Assembly (NCBI RefSeq): GCF_026210795.1
Contig: NC_089439.1
Coordinates: 1,798,001-1,862,000, forward strand
From: Rhizophagus irregularis
Lineage: Eukaryota > Glomeromycota > Glomeromycetes > Glomerales > Glomeraceae
DNA length: 64,000 nt
Direction of reading: 5' to 3'
How positions within the stretch are numbered: the first letter of the stretch is position 1; each line of letters opens with the position of its first letter. Made by a program: the position numbers and the translations under genes. The notes under the pieces are model-generated. The model searched no databases. It was not told the origin of the DNA and saw only the letters and a program-made list of their open reading frames with translations. This document shows, in pieces, positions 42,558-54,349 of the stretch.

Positions 42558-43827
42558 TTATACATCATCTTCTTCATCATCTTCAGTTTCATTTCCACTT
42601 TCTTCTTCCTTATAGCTATTATCTTCAAAATCGGAATAATTTATGCCCGTTTGACTGTTGATTTTTTTCTTTAAAGATAATATGATTAGCTATGAAATGA
42701 TATTTTATTAAATACTACTATAAAATTACAAACTTACTAAAAATTTTTTAACTTTTTGTTTCATGATATTCTTTTTCAACATTATTTCGTCATGATTTGG
42801 GTTCAAAATTGTTGACCAGATCGCAAGAACATATGCAAGTTCTGCATTAGAATGGCCATTTTGGAGGACTTTGCCAATAACGCTTGCTAAAACAATCGAA
42901 GAATTTTTGTCCTTGAGATTCATTTTTTTGAACAAGCCTTCAAAACAATCTTTAACTTTGGGTTTTCTCTTCCATTTTGCTACTTCAGACGGCCCGGCAT
43001 TTGTGTTTATAGGTGGTAAACGGGATCCGAATATAGAAAAAATAGCCTCCCTTGATTTCGAGGACAATGTTCCTCTTACGGACCGTACTTGTTTTGTTAA
43101 CTACGAAAAAAGTTAATACTTAATATTTTATTTTATTTTATTAAACATTTTGTTATTGAATAAGGACTTACTTGTTTATATATATTCTCGTTGTAAAACG
43201 CGATCCAATCGTCTTCAGTAAAATTAGAGAAAAAACTCGCATGGTTCAGTGATAAATATCCTTCAACCGCTCCACAACATTCATCTTTTGTTGGGTAAAT
43301 CGATACTTTTATTAATAATTTCGAAACATTTTTCACAACATCCTAAAATTAGTCAAAATTCAAAATAATTAGAATGTAAATAAATAATAAAATTAAATAT
43401 TTCAAAGATATTTTTACCGCTATGAATGATTCTTTAACGCTTGATGACAAATTTATTTTATCAGAAAGTAAAGTTTTTAACTCGGATTTAAACTCTTGTA
43501 TTTCTTTACTTAAAGTATCGATTTTATTTTCAATCTTTGTTAATCGATCTACCATAATTACAATAAATATTAATTAATTACAAGATAATTTTATTAATTT
43601 CTTAAATATTTGCAAATACCTTCAATTTTTGAATTTGCAGGAAGCCATCTCTTAGTTTGAAGAACGTTAACTTCGTCATTGATGGTTTCGCTGGTGTTGA
43701 TATTAGTTTTACTGCTGTTGTTTCTGCTTCGGCTTTGGCTTCTATCACTGCGCTTATGATTTCCTTCAATTAGCAATTCCTCAATTTTCTTATAAGAGGA
43801 TTCTCTCAATTTATTTCCTGATTCCAT
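42558..43827 (-). CDS. Uncharacterised five-exon protein, intact, 327 aa (paralog D2)
   Basis: Exons: 43827-43620, 43548-43418, 43342-43172, 43100-42738 and 42668-42558; all introns are 68-77 bp with GT donors and AG acceptors. Total 984 nt, in frame, no stop. Exon 1 is basic and serine-rich (KKIEELLIEGNHKRSDRSQS). Exon 2 is a coiled coil (LTKIENKIDTLSKEIQEFKS). Exons 3-4 form the conserved core (SIYPTKDECCGAV, DDWIAFYNENI, GSRLPPINTNAGPSEVAKW, DCFEGLFKKMN, AELAYVLAI). Exon 5 is strongly acidic (ESGNETEDDEEDDV). No known domain. A coiled coil, a core and an acidic tail suggest a chromatin or RNA partner, but that is a guess. D1 and 52357-53730 are relatives. Confidence 0.82.
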
Positions 43828-43893
43828 AATGATACTTTTGAAAAAGTGGACTTTCTTACAATTTAAGAAAAAAAGAAATATTTCTGAAGAAAA

Positions 43894-45381
43894 AACATAT
43901 GGGCCGATCCTTGGAATCTAATTTTTTTACACAAAAATAATTTTATTAAAGCAAATATAAATTATCATTTATATAAGAATAATAAATTTATACTAGATAA
44001 TGCAAAAAAAACTAATTAATTATATAATTTTTAATTTTTTTTTAATATAAGATATCATTAAAATTTAAAAGATCAAATATAACTCTCATGACAAAATCAT
44101 TGATAATTCTTCGTAGAAATAAGCTATACAAATAAATTTACATTCATTTGAAAGAGAAAATCGAGATCTATCTAATGAATCTAAAATCAAGTGAATTGAA
44201 TCACTAGTTGTTCAGTAATCACGTTCAGTATATTTATTGAATTTTATCTAAATTTGATCATTAATTACTTCACATGTAGTGATTCAATTTGAATGATCTT
44301 TGCTCCCTAAGGTGATGCCAACTTTTATCTTTAAAATAAATTTAAAATAATTCGTTTAATATATGTAGATGTTTAGGAATCATCAATTATATTATTAATA
44401 TAAAATTTTATAAGTTTGATAAAATCTGATAAAAAAAATTTATTAAATACCTGTAGATGCAAGCTACATGAATGAAATTATATTCATTTGAAAGAGAAAA
44501 TTGAGGTCTATCTAATAAGCCTAAAATCGAATGAATTGAATCACTGGATTGTGAATAATTACGTCTAATATATTTATTTTTAATTTTTAAATTTGATTTG
44601 ACTTTGATCGTTAATTACGCCTCATCCAGTGATCCATTTTCTTGATCTTTGATTCTTACGATAGAGCAAATTCTCAGCTTTCAAATGAATGTAAAATGAA
44701 GACGTTAGCATATCTCCAGGAATAATAATGCACGATTTTGTCACCTGCATAAAGTCCGATCTGAAAATTTTATTTCTTACCAAAAAATGCTTTCATAAGA
44801 GAATCCCAAATTCTTTTACTTTATTTAAAAGATTTTATTTGCCATTTAAGGATTTTAGTAGAATAAATCTAATAAAATAATTTTAAAAGATAAAAAACAA
44901 ATATATAATTAGTTATTTTGAAAAAAAAGAATATCTTATTATTCATTTTACAACTATTTTACATCATAATTATTTTTTATTTGCATGTATTTTTTACAAA
45001 GAAAAAACAATAAATTAAAGCTAAAAATTATGAAAAAATATGTCTTATCTATGTATATAAAATATTAAGTTTTTTCTTTTACTTACCACTTAAAAATAAC
45101 TGCTATATTTGCTTATAAACTTTTTTGTCATATTTAATAAAAGTGAATAGAAAAATGATGGAAAAGTGATGGGCAGTGATGGGGAAAAAGAAGTGGTTAT
45201 TACCATTATTTTTGAATATTGATTAAAAAAATTTTTTTTATTTTTTATTAAATCTGAGTTACGTAAATATGTAACACATATTTAATTTAGATTTGTGTAA
45301 TGTTAATCTTACTAAAATATTAAATTTTTATAAAAATCTTAATTTAAACTAATTCCAAAAATCAGCACATATGAAATTGGC
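43894..45381. mobile_element. 1.5-kb insertion in the D2 upstream region
   Basis: D1 and D2 align on both sides, but D2 has this extra block starting GGGCCGATCCTTGG and ending (complement) GGGCCAATTTCATATG. Ends of the GGGCC type suggest a Harbinger-like element, though the 3-bp target is not clean. Inside, TCATTTGAAAGAGAAAATYG and TGAATTGAATCACTRG blocks occur twice directly (44150, 44487) and partly inverted. No coding sequence. Confidence 0.6.
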
Positions 45382-45384
45382 CCT

Positions 45385-46560
45385 TATTTATGAAAAAAAA
45401 AACTCTTTAACCCCAAATCAAGCAATTTTTCGTACCAGTCATTAACAGAAACTTTCGAATACTTCATAATTACATCATGCAAATTTTCGTACCAGTCATT
45501 AAGCAGAACCGCAGAAACTTTCTTAGTAATAATTATGTCAGTCGAGGAAATAAAAACATATGCACGTGAACATAAGGATAAATTCGTATAATTACTCATT
45601 ATTCTAAACCAGGAAAAGAAACTTTCTTAGTAATAATTATGTCAGTCGAGAAAATAAAAACACATGCACGTGAACATAAGGATAAATTCGCATAATTACT
45701 CATTATTCTAAACCAGGCAAAGAAACTTTCTTAGTAATAATTATGTCAGTTGAGGAAATAAAACCAAATGCACGTGAACATAAGGATAAATTCACATAAT
45801 TTCGATTACTTACTCATTATTCTAAACCAGGTAATTTTTTCGTACCAGTCATTAAAGTAGAACCGCAGAAACTTTCTTAGTAATAATTATGTCAGTTGAA
45901 GAAATAAAAACACGCACGTGAACATAAGGGTAATTTTGATTACTTACTCATTATTCTAAACTAGGCGTACCAGTCATCAAAGCAGAAACCTTCGAATATT
46001 CAATAATTATATCACTTTATATGGAAATAAATAATTACGCGTGAACATGAGTTTTTTCCTTGTTATTATTATGGATAGAACCGCATGATTTCGATACTTA
46101 CTCATTATACTAAACCAAGCAATTTTTCGACAAGTCATTAAAGTAGAATCCGCAGGAACCTTGAACCTTCAAATATTTAATAATTACCGTATTTTGTGGT
46201 ATATAAGCACCCCATTTTTGCACTTGATGCCGGCCAAGATCCTCATAATTTTGGCCAAAATCGCCATAATTCTGGCCAGGGGTGCTTACTTTTGGGGGTG
46301 CTTACTTACCGCAAAATACGGTATATCATTGTTATATCATATATGGAAATAAAACATAAACACGTGAACATGAGTTTTATTATTATGGATAGAAATTCGC
46401 ATGATTTTGATACTTACTCATTATACTAAACCAAGCAATTTTTCGTACAAGTCATTAAAGTAGAATTCGCAGAAACTGCAAAAACCTTCGCATACTTAGT
46501 AGTAATAATTATGTCAGTCATATCCTACATGGAAACAATAAACATTAAAGTTTTTCTTTG
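45385..46560. repeat. Tandem repeats upstream of paralog D2
   Basis: The same 130-150-bp units as at 28950-29900 (TTTTCGTACCAGTCATTAA, GAAACTTTCTTAGTAATAAT), about seven copies. Sequence similarity to D1 continues to about 46765. Confidence 0.8.
46187..46321. mobile_element. 135-bp Tc1/mariner-type MITE
   Basis: Inverted ends CCGTATTTTGTGGTA and (complement) CCGTATTTTGCGGTAAGTA, flanked by TA at 46185-46186 and 46322-46323. The element is absent from the matching place in D1, so it inserted after the duplication. A GGCCAGAATTATGGCGA-type inner stem makes it almost wholly palindromic. Confidence 0.8.
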
Positions 46561-46885
46561 TACGATAAAAAATTTGTATAATTTCGAAAACATAAGCATG
46601 CATACACAAAATAAAAAATCTAATGATACACTCCGAGTGAAATAAAATTCCAACTCATTATATATTAGTCATGTTTGTTTGATCAGCATTTTTTGATTAC
46701 GAATTTATTAGTTGGTGTAACCAATCAGACATGAACTGTCTAACCAATAAAAATAGAACAATTTACGCATTCAACCGTAACTTTACGGAAACTTACCTTA
46801 TAAAAGGAAAAGTAATAGTCATATTTTAGATCAGTAACGTTATACAAGATATTAGTATCGCTGTCGTTAAATATAATAAACTTTA

Positions 46886-49800
46886 TTAAAATATGTATTT
46901 ATTTACAAAATATTCATTTGTTTTATCAAACCGGGGTACTATATGTACGATATCTTGTATTGCTTCTATATTAATAAAGTTATAGATTTCTGTAATTTCT
47001 AGTAAAAGACACCCATAAAGATGTGGTTAATTTTGAAATTTGAAGTCATACCACTGAATTAATGCGAGATTTAATGGAATATTTTGATTCTTAAGTTCTA
47101 TTTTCGCTATTAATAAAACCTTAATTTAAAAAATCATTTTTAAATTAGCAATATTATATAAATATGTAGTATCAAATCAATTAAAAAATTACCTGCCCGT
47201 AACAAATGCCTTGATCAGAAGCGTAATCAAATAATTCATCAGAATTCATACGAACAGACACATTACTATACCAAGGTCTGCTATAATAACTGTTAGTAGC
47301 ATGTATTATTGCACCATTTTCTATTATAACTGATCTGTATATTGTCACTTGGCTTTCATTTGCAATACTTTCATAATCCATATACAGATTTAAACATTCC
47401 AAAAAATTGTCAAATCCAGATCTCATTTTGTGGTCTATATTAGTCTGTTCTACAAAAAAATCATGGGCATCTTTTAATAGAAATTCGAAAAGTATTGCTG
47501 TAAATTTAAATATACGAGGGATAGTAGCTGAATTTGGTAATCGATGGGTTATATTTGTTATTGATTGTTGCCGAATCTATAAAAATTATTTTTTTTTAGA
47601 AATTTAACATAGTATTGTGTATTTTATATAAATAATACTTGCTATTTTCATTATTTGAACTTCAATATTTTTTTTATTACTTAATTGGTAGGGATTCTTA
47701 ACGTATTCTTTGTGAAGGCTTTCGTAAGTCTTCGTAGTGTATCCATTAACTGCACCAAATGATCGAATCGAATCAATTATATGATATGCCCACGAATGCA
47801 GTTTTGGTAATTTTAACTCTGAGGGGGACATACATTGGAGAATTTTGATGAACATTTGAGACCAATTGTTTATAGATTCCTGAAATTATAATTTTAAGTA
47901 TTAGTGGACAGTGTTGTTTTATAATAATTATGTAGTACATACCCTAAATTTGACCAAATCACTTTCTTTGAAATTTTCATATCGACTAATTGCATACATT
48001 TCATTCCAAGCTTCGTAAAGTTTTGCCTTCATTCTTTACAAAATTTTCATCATCCTCATTATTTACAAACAAATTGTCCACTACAAAAACCATTACTTTC
48101 ATCAGATTGTGATACTCATTAGCTGTTAATCTGGCTATTGATTGTATGCCATTTGTAAAGATCTTCAAACTGGGAAATCTTGGTATTGCGGCTAATCAAT
48201 GATCTACTTCATCAACTAAAGTTTTGCCACATTGCGCCCCTAAAAGTTTTTTCGTATAATCGATTTAATAATGAAAGAGGCCTAAATCGAGATGATGCAT
48301 TCTATCAGGCACTGTGGCTTGATAGATATTTATATTACTTAATATAAATTAATAAAAATAAACTCATGTTAGAATGCTTACGTGCATTTAAACAATTTGC
48401 ATACACTTTATCACGTGTACATGTATAAATAAATGTTGATCCTATTCTATATGCGCTAACACGTGATAGTTTTACAATTGTGTTACATCAGAAAGTGTAC
48501 GCAAATTGTTTGAATGCTGCTTACGTGATTTGGCGAAATGGCTGGATGCCTAACAAATATTATGTAAACTTACGGCAATTTCCAAAAAAAATTAGATATA
48601 TTTTCAATGCAAATGGAATTTCCCGAGTTTTGATTAAAATACTGCTGCATATTAACATGAGTTCGTGGTGTTATATCATCAATTTGTAAATTAAGATCAG
48701 CAAGATTGTCTCTTGTGACTAGACAAAAATGACAAGGATGTTTCGACATTAGTGATTTGTATGTAAGACAGTACGTTGCACTTCTGGCTAGTCACATATT
48801 ATAGCTGAAACTCTAGGATAAAACCAAATCATTTCGTTATTTAAAAATAGATCAATGCCATTTTTATTTAATTTTAATAAAGGGTCTAGTAACAATTCCA
48901 AAGATTTATGGAAGCATTCGCAAACAGCAATCTTAAATGTTTCAGACTTCCTTTCAGTAATATTATTAGATTTTAAGATCGGCAGATACGCTAATAATTG
49001 CTTTGCATCTTTCTTATTACGCCTCCAATTTTTAATATTACCAATAGACAAGTAAATGGGATGGAGTTGACTTTTTCCTAGTGTGTCAACATTTGTAGCA
49101 TCAGAATATAATATTAAAGATAAAAGCTTGGCTCCAGGTGGCAGGGATTTTTCTGCATTTTCCCACCATATCCCAGTATTTTGTTCGCTAAACTCCCTTT
49201 CACTGTTATGCTTTAAGTTTATATGAAGATTAGTAAATATCCTATAATATTAAGTTGTATATTTCATACGAAAGTATAAAATAATTACCTCAACTTTCTC
49301 AAAAGTTAACGCAAAATTTTGTGATATGTCCGAAATTGACAAAATATTTTTTATACAGTTTATTAAAGACTGATGATAAAGAAAATACTCATTATTATTA
49401 TAATTCATTATACTAGTTTTAGTATAATTTAAATTTGGTAGTTTCATATTATCCATATATTTGCGGCCTTGTTTGATAGATCTTGGAAGAGGTGATTTAT
49501 CTAAATTTGCATGTTTATTAAAGAATTTAATTATAGCATTTCCTGTCACATTGTTAAGTTTATGTTTCGTAACTAATGCCATTAAATCACCATATACTTC
49601 ACTTGGATAATTAACATTAATTTCTGGTTTGGATTCTTCTTCATTTAATTCTGAATCAGAATCTTCCAAGATATTTTCAAAGACATTTTCATTTTCATCG
49701 TGGTCTATTTCTTCTATATTTTGATCAATTTCACCAACCTCTGAAATTGACATCATACTTTGAAAACTCTGATTATTTATTTCCGAGTCTGTACTTTTAT

Positions 49801-50053
49801 TATCAGAAAGATCTTTGCATGAATCTTCACGGACCATCTATAAAATTAATTATGTTAAAAAAGAAATTCAAAAAATTTTATAATTTCCTATTTTCTTTAC
49901 CTCGATATCATGATTATTAGTTTTATGTTCAAATTCTTCTAATTCTTCACTATCGCTACTATCGTTATTAGGTGGAGTACAAAAATTCTTATGTTAAGTG
50001 TATGCAGACCTTGTGCTGAAGTACCTTGGACAAAAAGGGCATTTATATGACAT
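46886..50053 (-). pseudogene. Plavaka-like (CACTA-related) transposase, decayed
   Basis: ATG at 50053 opens a C2H2 finger (YKCPFCPRYFSTRSAYT, stop, HKNFC). Then an acidic region, KFFNKHANLDKSPLPRS (about 49500), YFLYHQSLINCIKNILS, LPPGAKLLSLILYSDAT (about 49130), HPIYLSIGNIKNWRRNKKDA, IWFYPRVSAIICD, PDRMHHLDLGLFHY (about 48275), LPKLHSWAYHIIDSI (about 47800) and VPRFDKTNEYFVNKYIF to the stop at 46886. The order and the PDRMHHLDLGLF motif are those I know from Plavaka elements in fungi. Stops at several points (for example in the finger and after AIICD), frame changes and a 135-bp MITE (48385-48519) make it non-functional. Element ends were not found. Confidence 0.75.
48385..48519. mobile_element. 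135-bp hAT-type MITE in the Plavaka relic
   Basis: Perfect 8-bp duplication CTTACGTG at 48377-48384 and 48520-48527; inner inverted repeat AAACAATTTGCATACACTTT / AGTGTACGCAAATTGTTT. It seems to lie at the start of an intron of the old gene. Confidence 0.75.
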
Positions 50054-50054
50054 T

Positions 50055-50800
50055 TTTAAGAGTATTTTATTTATTTGAATTTAAACTTTACAAATTAATT
50101 AAAAAATTATTTGCTCATTTATGTCAATTTATAAACGTTTGCATAATGGTGTAGTTAGCCAAAAAATAATTAACCACAACATGATCCGGCTCAGGCGTAG
50201 ATCATTGTGAAAAGTTTACCTCTTTTTAAATTTTTCTACGAAAAGTGGCGTATTTCGATAATCATAAAGTAAGTTTCGGGTGAAGCTATATTTCAAATTT
50301 AAATCGTTTTGCTAAGCCTCGTCTAATATAAGCCAAAATCTCTAAAATCCTATTTTTGAAACTGTATAGATCAGATCATGTTAATGGAAACATAAGCCGG
50401 TTCAAAAATTGGTTTTCCCCTGATCGATTTTAATTTTATAATAAATATAATAAACATAAGCTATTATGGATATTATACTTTTCGTCAAAATGACAAAATA
50501 CTAATTAAATTTATTTTGACAGACGTAATGTATTTTGACAGACGTAATTAATTCATAGTAATTTTATAATAAATAGTGAATTGGTCCGTTCGCCGAAATA
50601 TGACGTAATTAATTAACGGAGAAGTATAATGGATATATAACCAACCCAATCAATCAAAAATTGTGCTTAATTGTAACTGTGATCTGGTTGGTTATACATT
50701 TTTTCAATCAATAGTTGTGTATCAAAAGACCACAAGCATTTTTCTATATATTTATCAATTAATAAGCTTAGAAAAATTTCGTTATAATCATGCACAGCTT
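50055..50800. other. Intergenic, nothing recognised
   Basis: AT-rich spacer upstream of the Plavaka relic; TATTTTGACAGACGTAAT occurs as a short direct repeat near 50512-50550. Confidence 0.45.
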
Positions 50801-50809
50801 ATTATTTTA

Positions 50810-51530
50810 TAAAATCTGAATATTTATTGCGAGATATTTCGGATCTAGAAATATAGTAGGGCTTTGCATGAAAGATTGTCATTTATCTATTAACTTTGTT
50901 TTAAATGTAAACAAAACCTTATAAAATTTGAATATTTATTGCAAAATATTTCGGATCTAGAAATATAGTAGGGCTTTGCATGAAAGATTATCATTTATCT
51001 ATTACTTTGTTGTAAATGTAAACGAAAACCTTATAAAATTTGAATATTTATTGCGAAATATTTCGGATCTAGAAATATTGTAGGGCTTTGCATGAAAGAT
51101 TGTCATTTATCTATTAACTTTGTTGTAAATGTAAACAAAAACCTTATAAAATTTGAATATTTATTGCGAAATATTTCGGATCTAGAAATATTGTAGGGCT
51201 TTGCATGAAAGATTGTCATTTATTTATTAACTTTAATGTAAACGAAAACCTTATAAAATTTGAATATTTATTGCGAAATATTTCGGATCTAGAAATATTG
51301 TAGGGCTTTGCATGAAAGATTGTCATTTATCTATTAACTTTGTTGTAAATATAAACGAAAATCTTATAAAATTTGAATATTTATTGCGAAATATTTTGGA
51401 TTTAGAAATATTGTAGGGCTTTGCATGAAAGATTGTCATTTATCTATTAACTTTGTTGTAAATGTAACGAAAACCTTATATTTATTGCGAAATATTTCGA
51501 TCTAGAAATATATAGGCTTTGCATGAATCA
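50810..51530. repeat. Satellite, about 112-bp unit, seven copies
   Basis: TTTCGGATCTAGAAATATTG followed by TAGGGCTTTGCATGAAAGAT starts near 50841, 50953, 51065, 51178, 51285, 51398 and 51500. Copies are over 90% alike; the last is shortened. Confidence 0.9.
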
Positions 51531-51632
51531 TTACGCATAATGATCAAATAATTTTTTTTAACAAACAACAGTATATAGAAAGATTTACAAACAATAAAAT
51601 ATATAAATATGCATTGTTTCTGTTCATCTTCT

Positions 51633-52295
51633 GTAGGCTTGGTCCTCATCTTTTTTGTCTGCAGATTTAGTCTCTCGAGCGTCTTGCTCATTTTTCATTC
51701 AATGCCTTTTTTCTTCTACTGGATTTGCAAATGTTCCCAGATATTTTTTTTATTTTTTTTAGAAATATATGCAAGTTCATGTCTTTTCTATTTTCTTTTT
51801 CACACCCCTTAACAAAATCCTTTTCAAAAAAAAAAAAAAAATTTTGCAACGCAATGCAAGTCCACTAACAGAAAAAAACTCATGCTATTGTGTCACAGGC
51901 ATCCTTCAAACTCTCCTTTATCCATTAACCAACCCCTTTCTTTTCTCTCTCACTCTATCCGTTTAGGCTTGGTCCTCATCTTTTTTGTCTGCAGATTTAG
52001 TCTCTCGAGTGTCTTGCTCATTTTTCATTTCATGCCTTTTTTCTTCTACTGGATTTGCAAATGTTCCCAGATTTTTTTTTTTTTTTTTTAGAAATATATG
52101 CAAGTTCATGTCTTTTCTATTTCTTTTTCACACCCCTTAACAAATCCTTTTCAAAAAAAAAAAAAAATTTTGCAACGCAATGCAAGTCCACTAACAGAAA
52201 AAAAACTCATGCTATTGTTTTACAGGCATCTTTCAAACTCTCCTTTATCCATTAACCAACCCCTTTCTTTTCTCTCTCACTCTATCTGTTAAACT
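51633..52295 (+). repeat. Two-copy 330-bp tandem duplication before the third paralog
   Basis: AGGCTTGGTCCTCATCTTTT begins both copies (51635 and 51965). Each runs through a TTTTGCAACGCAATGCAAGTC block to CTCTCTCACTCTATC. The CT-rich end stands about 70 bp before the ATG at 52357, so a promoter segment has been doubled. Confidence 0.85.
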
Positions 52296-52356
52296 CCTTT
52301 CTTCTCTTCTATCCGTTAAATTTCTCTTTTTTTTTCTCGGTAACTTCATTTTTTCA

Positions 52357-53730
52357 ATGGATAAAAATAATAATAATAAAAAAAAAAATACGGAAACAGT
52401 AGAGCATGTTGACAAACGCCGAAAAACCGATGAATCTGCCGATGAATTAATTAATGGTTGGTTAAATTATATATTTTGAAAAATAAAAATAATTATTACT
52501 AATATATTATTATTTATATTTACTGTTATAAAAGAAGCTTTAACGAAAATATTGCGCCAGAATATAAAAATTTTATCCAAACTGGATATAATTATTTCTA
52601 ACCAGAAGGCTTTAGAAAACAGAGTATCGAAAGTAGAAGAATCGGTCGATAAAAATAATGATAATAATCAAGGGAATGAAGAATATATAAAGGTAAGACC
52701 CAAAAATACAAATATTTACGTAAATCATGGTTGAACATTTAGTAGTAATTCCTCATTAAATTATTATATTCTTGATTATAGAAAATAATCAAAGAAGTTG
52801 CTAAAAAGTTACTTGAAGTTTCCATATATCCTACCCCGATGAAATTTGAGAGTTTACTAATAATTATATGAATGAAAATTACGATGATTTTATCAAACGG
52901 TTTAAAAGATATGATAAATGGATTATATTTTATGAAAAAAACATTGCTTCTCCCGTAAGTTTTGAGAAATTACGATTTTACATTAATTTATTGAAATTTA
53001 AATTTAAAATCTTTTCTTTAGCTTCTAGCTAAACATCATAGTGCCCGGGGTTCTTTAGCTTCTAAAGTGAAAGACATAATGTATGTCGTTTTTAAAGAAT
53101 TTAACCTTTCCACAATCCCTGCCGTAAACACAGCATTAAAAGAAAGCGAGATACACAAATGGAAAGGGAGTCCAACCGTAAAAATTTGTTACAGTAATTT
53201 ATTCAAAAAAATCAAGAATCTGGATCCGGAGACATATATGTCGAGAATCTTACAAATACTTAAAGGCAGAAATCAATTATCTAATATGCAAATTGCATAT
53301 GCAATAAGTATTTGTGAAATTATATTAAATCCGAAAAATTTACATATACAGGTGACAGAATCTGTCATAAAACCCGTTTTAACGAAGAATTTGGTAAGCA
53401 TTAGAAATTTGAATAAATAGTAATATTTAAAAACTAATTTTGTTTTACTTCTTAGAAAAAATTTCAAGTAAGGATAATTATTCATATTCCGATAATGATG
53501 AAATAGAAGCTTCCCAAGAAGCTGAAGAGACAAACAAAGTTGTTGATAAAGCAGAAGAAGTTGATGAAGTAAAAGAAGAAGCTGATGAAGCAGAAGAAGT
53601 ATTACAAGAAGAGAAAGAAAATGAAATAAGAGAAGAAGATGAGGAGGAAGGCGGAAGAATTTATATAAGTAGTACAAATGAAGAGACAAAAGAAAGAATG
53701 AGGCGATTAAAAAAACAATATAAAAAATAA
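52357..53730 (+). pseudogene. Third, divergent member of the five-exon family
   Basis: The intron plan matches D2: exon 1 52357-52456 (MDKNNNNKKKNTETVEHVDK), exon 2 52535-52692 with a coiled coil (NIKILSKLDIIISNQKALEN), exon 3 from 52782 (EVAKKLLEVSIYPT), exon 4 about 53024-53393 (VNTALKESEIHKWKGSPTVK, CYSNLFKKI, MQIAYAISICEIILNPK) and a long acidic exon 5 to 53730 (EAEEVDEV-like runs, ending RMRRLKKQYKK). Frame breaks near 52860 in exon 3 and at the exon 5 junction suggest decay or base errors. Identity with D2 is low outside the core, so this is an old paralog. Confidence 0.65.
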
Positions 53731-54340
53731 AATAATAATTAACTACGCATATATTTTTTATATTTTAATATCCCCCCATATATTTTAATATCCCATTTAT
53801 TTTAATAAGGAGATAATTTTCAAGTCAATAAATAAATACATGTTCGGGTAAAATATATTTGATCATTATGTAGTTGGCCACTTTATTTTGTATAAATGTG
53901 AAATATTACGATTGTAATAAATAAGAATGATTATTTTAGAAACTTGAATTACCAGATGTGATAAGTTACATAGCGTAATATAAGTTATTGAATTTATTAC
54001 AGAATATTTTGACTGTAATGCTTCAAAATAGCCTGTTCATTTCTGGTCGATCGCATTTTTTGGCGTACAACGCAACCATTTTCTGAACTTTTAGCCCGTT
54101 TTGAATACCAAAACAACCAACCAAAATAAGATAATTTCTGTTTACGTGATATTTAAGAAAAAGACATAAGTTATAATTTCCTTTTTAATCCTAACAAAAT
54201 CAGTTACAGGAAATACATATCAATATAAGGAGTTTGAACTAAATTTCAATCTAAAGCAGTTCAATTTGCGATCGAAAATAAAAAAATTTTATTGGATAAT
54301 TTTTGTACAACAAAATCCGACCAAAAAATGCACCCGACTG
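53731..54340. other. Spacer, nothing recognised
   Basis: AT-rich sequence between the third paralog and the 51-bp satellite; it may include the 3' end signals of the gene (AATAAA near 53826). Confidence 0.45.
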
Positions 54341-54349
54341 GAAATGAGC

